From: Actinomycetes bacterium
Lineage (GTDB): Bacteria; Actinomycetota; Acidimicrobiia; Acidimicrobiales; Palsa-688
Assembly (NCBI GenBank): GCA_021809105.1
Contig: JAKBAM010000005.1
Location: 64,633-128,632, forward strand
Reading direction: 5' to 3'
DNA length: 64,000 nucleotides
Position 1 is the first letter of the stretch. Every line of letters begins with the position of its first letter. Of this stretch, positions 60,471-64,000 are shown in pieces. Under the pieces are notes generated by a model. That model was not told the DNA's origin. It saw nothing but the letters and a program-made list of their open reading frames with translations, and did not search any database. The position numbers were made by a program, and so were the translations under genes.

Positions 60471-61364
60471 TCAGTTGCCTCCCGGGCCGGACGTGTTGAT
60501 CGCCTGGGACTCCGTCACGGTCACGGGGACCCGGGCCGCCGGGCCGGCCTGGACACCGAGGTTCCCGCCGCCCGCCGCACCTGTCGCGGTCCAGGTGACC
60601 GACCAGTAGACGGTGGCGGTTACCTGGTAGCTGCCAGCCGTCGACCAGGTGTAGGAGCAGCCCGTCGTCGCGTTCGGGTCCGACGCGCTGTACGGGGTAC
60701 CCGGCCCATTACAGGTGACCTGGCTGCCGTCGCCCATGTCCCACACCACCTTCGAAGGGGTGGCCGTCGCCGTCGTGGTCACTGTCCCGGCGCTCGCCGT
60801 CGCAGTAAGGGTGTGCCAGGGGCCTGGACTGATCCACAGCCACGTAGCCACGCCCAGCAACTGCGGATCGCCATCTGGCGGAGCCATCTCGATCGTGGGG
60901 GAGCCGAGGGGCAACTGGCTCGCCGCCTGCTGAGCCACGACCACGGGATTCACCTGCACCGCAGCCGCAGCCGGCTGTGCGTTGGTCACCCAAACCGGTG
61001 ACATTGGATTGAGCACCCCTGGTCCGGCGCAGGTCGGGAACACCCACTGGCCGGGCTGGGCACCGCCCACCCCGATGGACGCCGTGGCTGACGGCCCCGC
61101 TGCGGTGTAGGTGCAGCCGTAGGGCTGGTTCGGGTTCGGCTTCCCCGGCGGTGGAGAACTGCTTGCGCGTGTTGCCCAGGTCGAGCCCGAGGGAGGAGTC
61201 CAACGAGTCTGACCGGCCTGGACCGTGAGCTGGCCACCCGATGCCGTCGCGTTCGCCCAGCTGTTCTGCCCGTTGGGATCGCCCGCCCACGCCCGTGGCG
61301 CGCCGGCCAGCACCGACGCCGAGGTTGCCAGGAGTATGGCGGGGATCACGAGCCGGGCGCGCAT
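60471..61364 (-). CDS. secreted PKD-like protein of the Tad operon
   Basis: A 297-residue protein from ATG 61364 with a signal peptide (MRARLVIPAILLATSASVLA, cleavage near AWAGD). The C-terminal ~110 residues hold a PKD-like fold (VVWDMGDGSQVTCNGPGTPY, CSYTWSTAGSYQVTATVYW). It may be an adhesin or pilus accessory. 17 bp separate it from cpaB. Confidence 0.7.
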   Translation of the reverse strand: MRARLVIPAILLATSASVLAGAPRAWAGDPNGQNSWANATASGGQLTVQAGQTRWTPPSGSTWATRASSSPPPGKPNPNQPYGCTYTAAGPSATASIGVGGAQPGQWVFPTCAGPGVLNPMSPVWVTNAQPAAAAVQVNPVVVAQQAASQLPLGSPTIEMAPPDGDPQLLGVATWLWISPGPWHTLTATASAGTVTTTATATPSKVVWDMGDGSQVTCNGPGTPYSASDPNATTGCSYTWSTAGSYQVTATVYWSVTWTATGAAGGGNLGVQAGPAARVPVTVTESQAINTSGPGGN

Positions 61365-61912
61365 GACCCGTCCGTCACCGTCTGCTTGGACACCTTCCAC
61401 GTCGAGCCCAGCAGCACCAAGTTGGAGCGAACCCCGTCGTTCTCCGGCGGGGTTATCGGCGGGACCGGTTTGCCGGTGCTCGCGTAGACCAGCTCGGCGG
61501 TGCTGTAGGCGCAGTCCACCACCGTCGCCGTCGTCGCTGTCAGGGCAACGATCCTCGGGTGCAGCGTCGTCGTCCCTCGTCCAATTATTCCCTGGCGCCG
61601 GTCGGCCAGCAGGTTCGCCCTCACCCCTTGCAGCTGCGGATCGACCATCGTCGCTGCCAGCTCCGGGTCGCTTGGGTTTGCGTCGGTCAGCGCGTGCTCG
61701 AAGGCCGCCCAGGCGGCACGGTAGGCGACGAGCACCGCCGAGGCCGCGTCGAGCGTCGTCGAAGTCGACGACACTCTCGTGGTGGTGGCGGGCTTGGCAG
61801 TCGTGGTCGCTGGAGCCCCGCTGGGCGTGCTGCCACACGCAGAGATCAAAATCGCAAGGCTGCAGACTGCGGCGACAACGGCCGCTCTGGTATGCAACCG
61901 ACCAACTTGCAT
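61346..61912 (-). CDS. putative lipoprotein heading the Tad operon
   Basis: A 188-residue protein from ATG 61912: VVAAVCSLAILISACGSTPS is a lipoprotein signal with lipobox Cys, followed by a Thr-rich linker and a domain of ~125 residues resembling secreted NTF2-like or SnoaL-type folds (AYRAAWAAFEHALTDANPSD PELAATMVDPQLQGVR). It overlaps the PKD gene by 19 bp. Possible right-end gene of the conjugative element. Confidence 0.65.
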   Translation of the reverse strand: MQVGRLHTRAAVVAAVCSLAILISACGSTPSGAPATTTAKPATTTRVSSTSTTLDAASAVLVAYRAAWAAFEHALTDANPSDPELAATMVDPQLQGVRANLLADRRQGIIGRGTTTLHPRIVALTATTATVVDCAYSTAELVYASTGKPVPPITPPENDGVRSNLVLLGSTWKVSKQTVTDGSCAPGS

Positions 61913-62093
61913 AGGCTGGACCTCTCGTTCATCTGTGGTCACTCGGTAGACTTGGGGTCTGTGAGACAGATGCCTTCCACAACCGATGTTCCAGCTATAC
62001 ACCTGCTCAAACGGCACTTCAACGAGAGCTGACTTACCGGCGGGTGCCCCCTATTACTTAGCCGTAGGTGAGAGCGGGGATCGATGCACGGGT

Positions 62094-62474
62094 TCAGGAT
62101 GTGGACCGGGCGGACCAGCTGCGACGCGCCTTCTCGACCCGCTCCCAGTTCAGTTCGACCCATCGGTCGAGCACGTCGAATGGCCCATCCAAAGACCGGC
62201 CGAGCTCGGTGAGCTGATAGAGAGTGGCAGATTCAACCTTCGTAGGATCGAGGTATCGACTGACCAATCCGTCACGCTCCGCCCGTCGCAGCGTCTCGGT
62301 GAGCACCTTATGCGATACTCCGTCCAAGGCATCGTGGAGGTCCTGGTAGCGACGACCGCCGGGAGTAAGTTCAGCCAACAACGCCGGGATCCAACGTCCG
62401 TCTAAAAGGCGAATAAACGGTTCGGGTCGTTGCCGCCTCCCATTCACGCTGGCCCCGCTACCCTCGGAGCGCAA
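62094..62474 (-). CDS. HxlR-family transcriptional regulator
   Basis: A 126-residue winged-helix protein. LLDGRWIPALLAELTPGGRR YQDLHDALDGVSHKVLTETLRRAERDGLVSR is the HxlR core. The HxlR family's usual N-terminal Cys is missing. The start is uncertain (GTG 62444 is an alternative). No divergent target gene is adjacent. Confidence 0.85.
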   Translation of the reverse strand: MRSEGSGASVNGRRQRPEPFIRLLDGRWIPALLAELTPGGRRYQDLHDALDGVSHKVLTETLRRAERDGLVSRYLDPTKVESATLYQLTELGRSLDGPFDVLDRWVELNWERVEKARRSWSARSTS

Positions 62475-62958
62475 TCGCTGTCAATACAGCATCGGCCGGG
62501 CTCGTGCTCTCGACCTGTCACGGACGATCCTGACTCGTGTCCAACCAGACCCGGCTCGGGCGGCAAGCCAAGCCGCCCGGCGAGGCTCCCCCCGGCGGGG
62601 CCGCACTTGTTCGATATCACGGTCCCCTCAGCGACTTGGCGGACTGGCCATCCGCTCGCCAACACGAAAGTCGTCGCATTGGTGGTGTCGAGGACGGTGG
62701 CGAAAACTTCGGGCCGGGGTGTCCGCCCTCGCCTTCCGGACGAGCCGCTGCTGCGCCGGAAGCGAACCCCAGCTCGAAGAAACCCTGCGCCTGAACGCTC
62801 GCTGGTTCCCTCAGGTGCAAGCGAGCCACAGTCAGAGGCAACTGCGGGCCTACGAACACATGCGAGCAACGTAGCGGCCGATAGACCGGCGCCATCTGCG
62901 GCAGAGGCGGCGTCAGCCATCGACTGCACGTCGGAGCAGTCGCCGGAGAGCTTCCAGC
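62475..62958. other. gene-poor, probably decayed stretch
   Basis: No convincing gene. On the minus strand a frame from 62962 to 62444 is open but has an odd composition; one piece (PEVFATVLDTTNATTFVLAS GWPVRQ) looks like worn coding sequence of a reductase- or hydroxylase-type enzyme, too weak to name. Confidence 0.4.
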
Positions 62959-63096
62959 TCATCCGCGTTCCCCGTCGAGGGCATCATCGAGTTCTTGGTA
63001 GCGCCGACCGCCATCATCCAGTAGCGCCAGCACCGCGATGGTCCAGCGACCGGAAAACAGCTGCACCAGCCAGTTCGATGACTCCCGAGCGCTCAT
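62959..63096 (-). pseudogene. truncated HxlR-family regulator
   Basis: ATG 63096 opens 45 residues, SNWLVQLFSGRWTIAVLALL DDGGRRYQELDDALDG, then stops where the HxlR recognition helix should begin. It parallels LLDGRWIPALLAELTPGGRR in the intact gene at 62094, so it is a relic of a second HxlR gene. Confidence 0.7.
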
Positions 63097-63464
63097 CGCT
63101 TCTTCTCAGCGAGCAGGTGTCGTTGCGAAGTTATGCCGGCAACGAGCAGATCGACGACGGCGTTGGAAAGAGACTGGTCGGTCGGAAAACCCAAGAACTC
63201 ACATGGTGCGTTTCCTTCCTTCGCCCCCTCGTTCGTCTGACAGAACGTCATGGCATTTGTCCCTGCCAGTCGAGATTCAGAGGACGAGATCTCGCTGTCG
63301 GACCAGGACAACGTTGATGACGATCATCAACGCGTAAAAAGGGCAGTGTGGGAATGGCCATTCGTTGCCCGAGAAGATTCGCTCGACGGCGATGTCGGTC
63401 GCCTGTCACGGACTCACGTCTGTTGGTGTCGGCACGTCGTGCGCGCCCAGCCCTATAGGTCATT
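63097..63464. other. intergenic stretch without a recognised gene
   Basis: 368 bp of lower GC content than the rest. Short open frames on both strands have no recognisable homology or good ribosome sites. I see no RNA gene, repeat or clear terminator. Confidence 0.4.
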
Positions 63465-64000
63465 TCACTCGTTCCGGGCGGTGTCGGGTCCGGTGATCCG
63501 CTCAATGAGCGGCAAGGTGGAGGCAATAATCGCGAGGGAAGCCAGGAGCCCTGCGCCGACCAGGACGTAGTAGGTGAGTTCTGGTGGCTGGAGGGATTCA
63601 CCAAGCTGTGATCTGAGAAAGAGCTCAGCGGCCAGGAATCCGGTCGTGATTGAGAGCACGGCGCTGGCAAGAAGGGGCACGCCGGCCTCCAACTCGACTA
63701 CCCGTCGGAGTACGCGGATGGGGACTCCGGTAAGGCGCAGCAGGCTGAACGGACGTCTGCGGTCGCTGACCCCGGCGATGACGCTCACCATCAGACTGCA
63801 TCCGGCGATGACCAGACTGATGACGATGATGACGCTGGTCATCTGTTTCAGTTCAGTGATCTTTCGGAGATCCTGTGCGCTGATCGCGCCCAGAGTCGAG
63901 GGAGGACGTCGGTTTGGTAGGTCGACCTCGAAACGGGTTCGCGTACGTTCGATCGCAGAAGTCGACCCGTTCGTGCCGACAACGATCGCTTGTACCGGAA
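63465..64000 (-). CDS. FtsX-like ABC transporter permease (C-terminal part, runs off window)
   Basis: The frame is open from the window's right edge to the stop at 63465, so this is the C-terminal ~178 residues. The sequence before the internal ATG 63842 (ISAQDLRKITELKQ) continues the same protein. MTSVIIVISLVIAGCSLMVS then VSDRRRPFSLLRLTGVPIRV LRRVVELEAGVPLLASAVLS is the FtsX/MacB permease domain with three or four membrane helices. The partner ATPase is outside the window. Confidence 0.82.
   Translation of the reverse strand, partial: PVQAIVVGTNGSTSAIERTRTRFEVDLPNRRPPSTLGAISAQDLRKITELKQMTSVIIVISLVIAGCSLMVSVIAGVSDRRRPFSLLRLTGVPIRVLRRVVELEAGVPLLASAVLSITTGFLAAELFLRSQLGESLQPPELTYYVLVGAGLLASLAIIASTLPLIERITGPDTARNE

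Larger units (their letters stand above)
28883..61912. mobile_element. integrative conjugative element with type IV secretion, defence-like island and Tad pilus
   Basis: It abuts attR of the first element and begins with a large serine integrase. It holds VirB2/VirB6/VirB4/VirD4-type transfer genes, a Replic_Relax protein, three DNA methyltransferases and a Tad operon. The left end is anchored at the tRNA-derived sequence. The right end is not determined: I see no repeat of the tRNA segment, and serine integrases leave only tiny core identities. 61912, the last gene of the Tad operon, is a working limit. Confidence 0.75.

Noticed and set aside
62444-62962. 172-codon minus-strand frame
   Set aside because: Open but with no recognisable fold, overlaps the HxlR start region, and lacks a ribosome site; treated as decayed sequence.

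Overview
The window is GC-rich DNA from an actinobacterium. The class is probably Acidimicrobiia: it carries a UPF0182 membrane protein and a secreted protein built of GYWLVASDGG-type repeats, both common in that group, but this placement is inference. Codons are strongly GC-biased, GTG starts are common, and most neighbouring genes overlap by four bases (ATGA or GTGA).

Region 1 (1-8,950) is ordinary chromosome. It holds the 3' part of a Cys-motif protein, a UPF0182 membrane protein, an AlkB-type DNA dealkylation gene behind a perfect LexA/SOS box, trehalose-6-phosphate synthase OtsA, a secreted polyhydroxybutyrate-depolymerase-like esterase, an acyltransferase-3 membrane protein, and an initiator tRNA-fMet gene.

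Region 2 (8,907-28,882) is an element of about 20 kb inserted into that tRNA. A 43-bp perfect direct repeat (attL 8,907-8,949, attR 28,840-28,882) starts at the first base of the anticodon loop and runs through the tRNA 3' end. Paired 11-bp direct repeats lie just inside both ends and look like integrase arm sites. From the left come a tyrosine integrase with a coupled regulator, divergent Cro/C1-type and excisionase-like genes, a DnaB-like helicase, an iteron-like repeat array inside an HNH gene, a terminase-small-subunit-like gene, two small serine recombinases, SWIM, ASCH and DUF488-like proteins, and an orphan tape-measure protein with a transglycosylase domain. No portal, large terminase, capsid or tail-tube gene is visible. 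The order int, divergent regulators, xis, replication, terS resembles phage satellites more than a complete prophage.

Region 3 (28,883 to about 61,900) is a second element abutting the first, an integrative conjugative element. A large serine integrase, whose last codons run antisense into the tRNA-derived attR, forms an overlapping operon with two SPPY-type DNA methyltransferases and a small protein. Divergent from it are a double winged-helix regulator, a 280-bp array of GGGGTAG palindromes and a sigma-like gene. A type IV secretion operon follows (VirB2-, VirB6- and PrgI-like proteins, VirB4, VirD4, a Replic_Relax protein, a VirB1-like hydrolase). Next is a compact restriction/defence-like island: a ribbon-helix-helix protein and a C5-cytosine methyltransferase converge on an operon of Vsr-like nuclease, sigma-like protein, ParB-like protein, SNF2 helicase and PD-(D/E)XK nuclease. 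The element ends with a Tad-type pilus operon on the minus strand, including a LysM-BTAD fusion.

Region 4 (about 61,900-64,000) looks chromosomal: an HxlR regulator, a truncated HxlR paralogue, decayed sequence and the C-terminal part of an FtsX-type permease that runs off the window.
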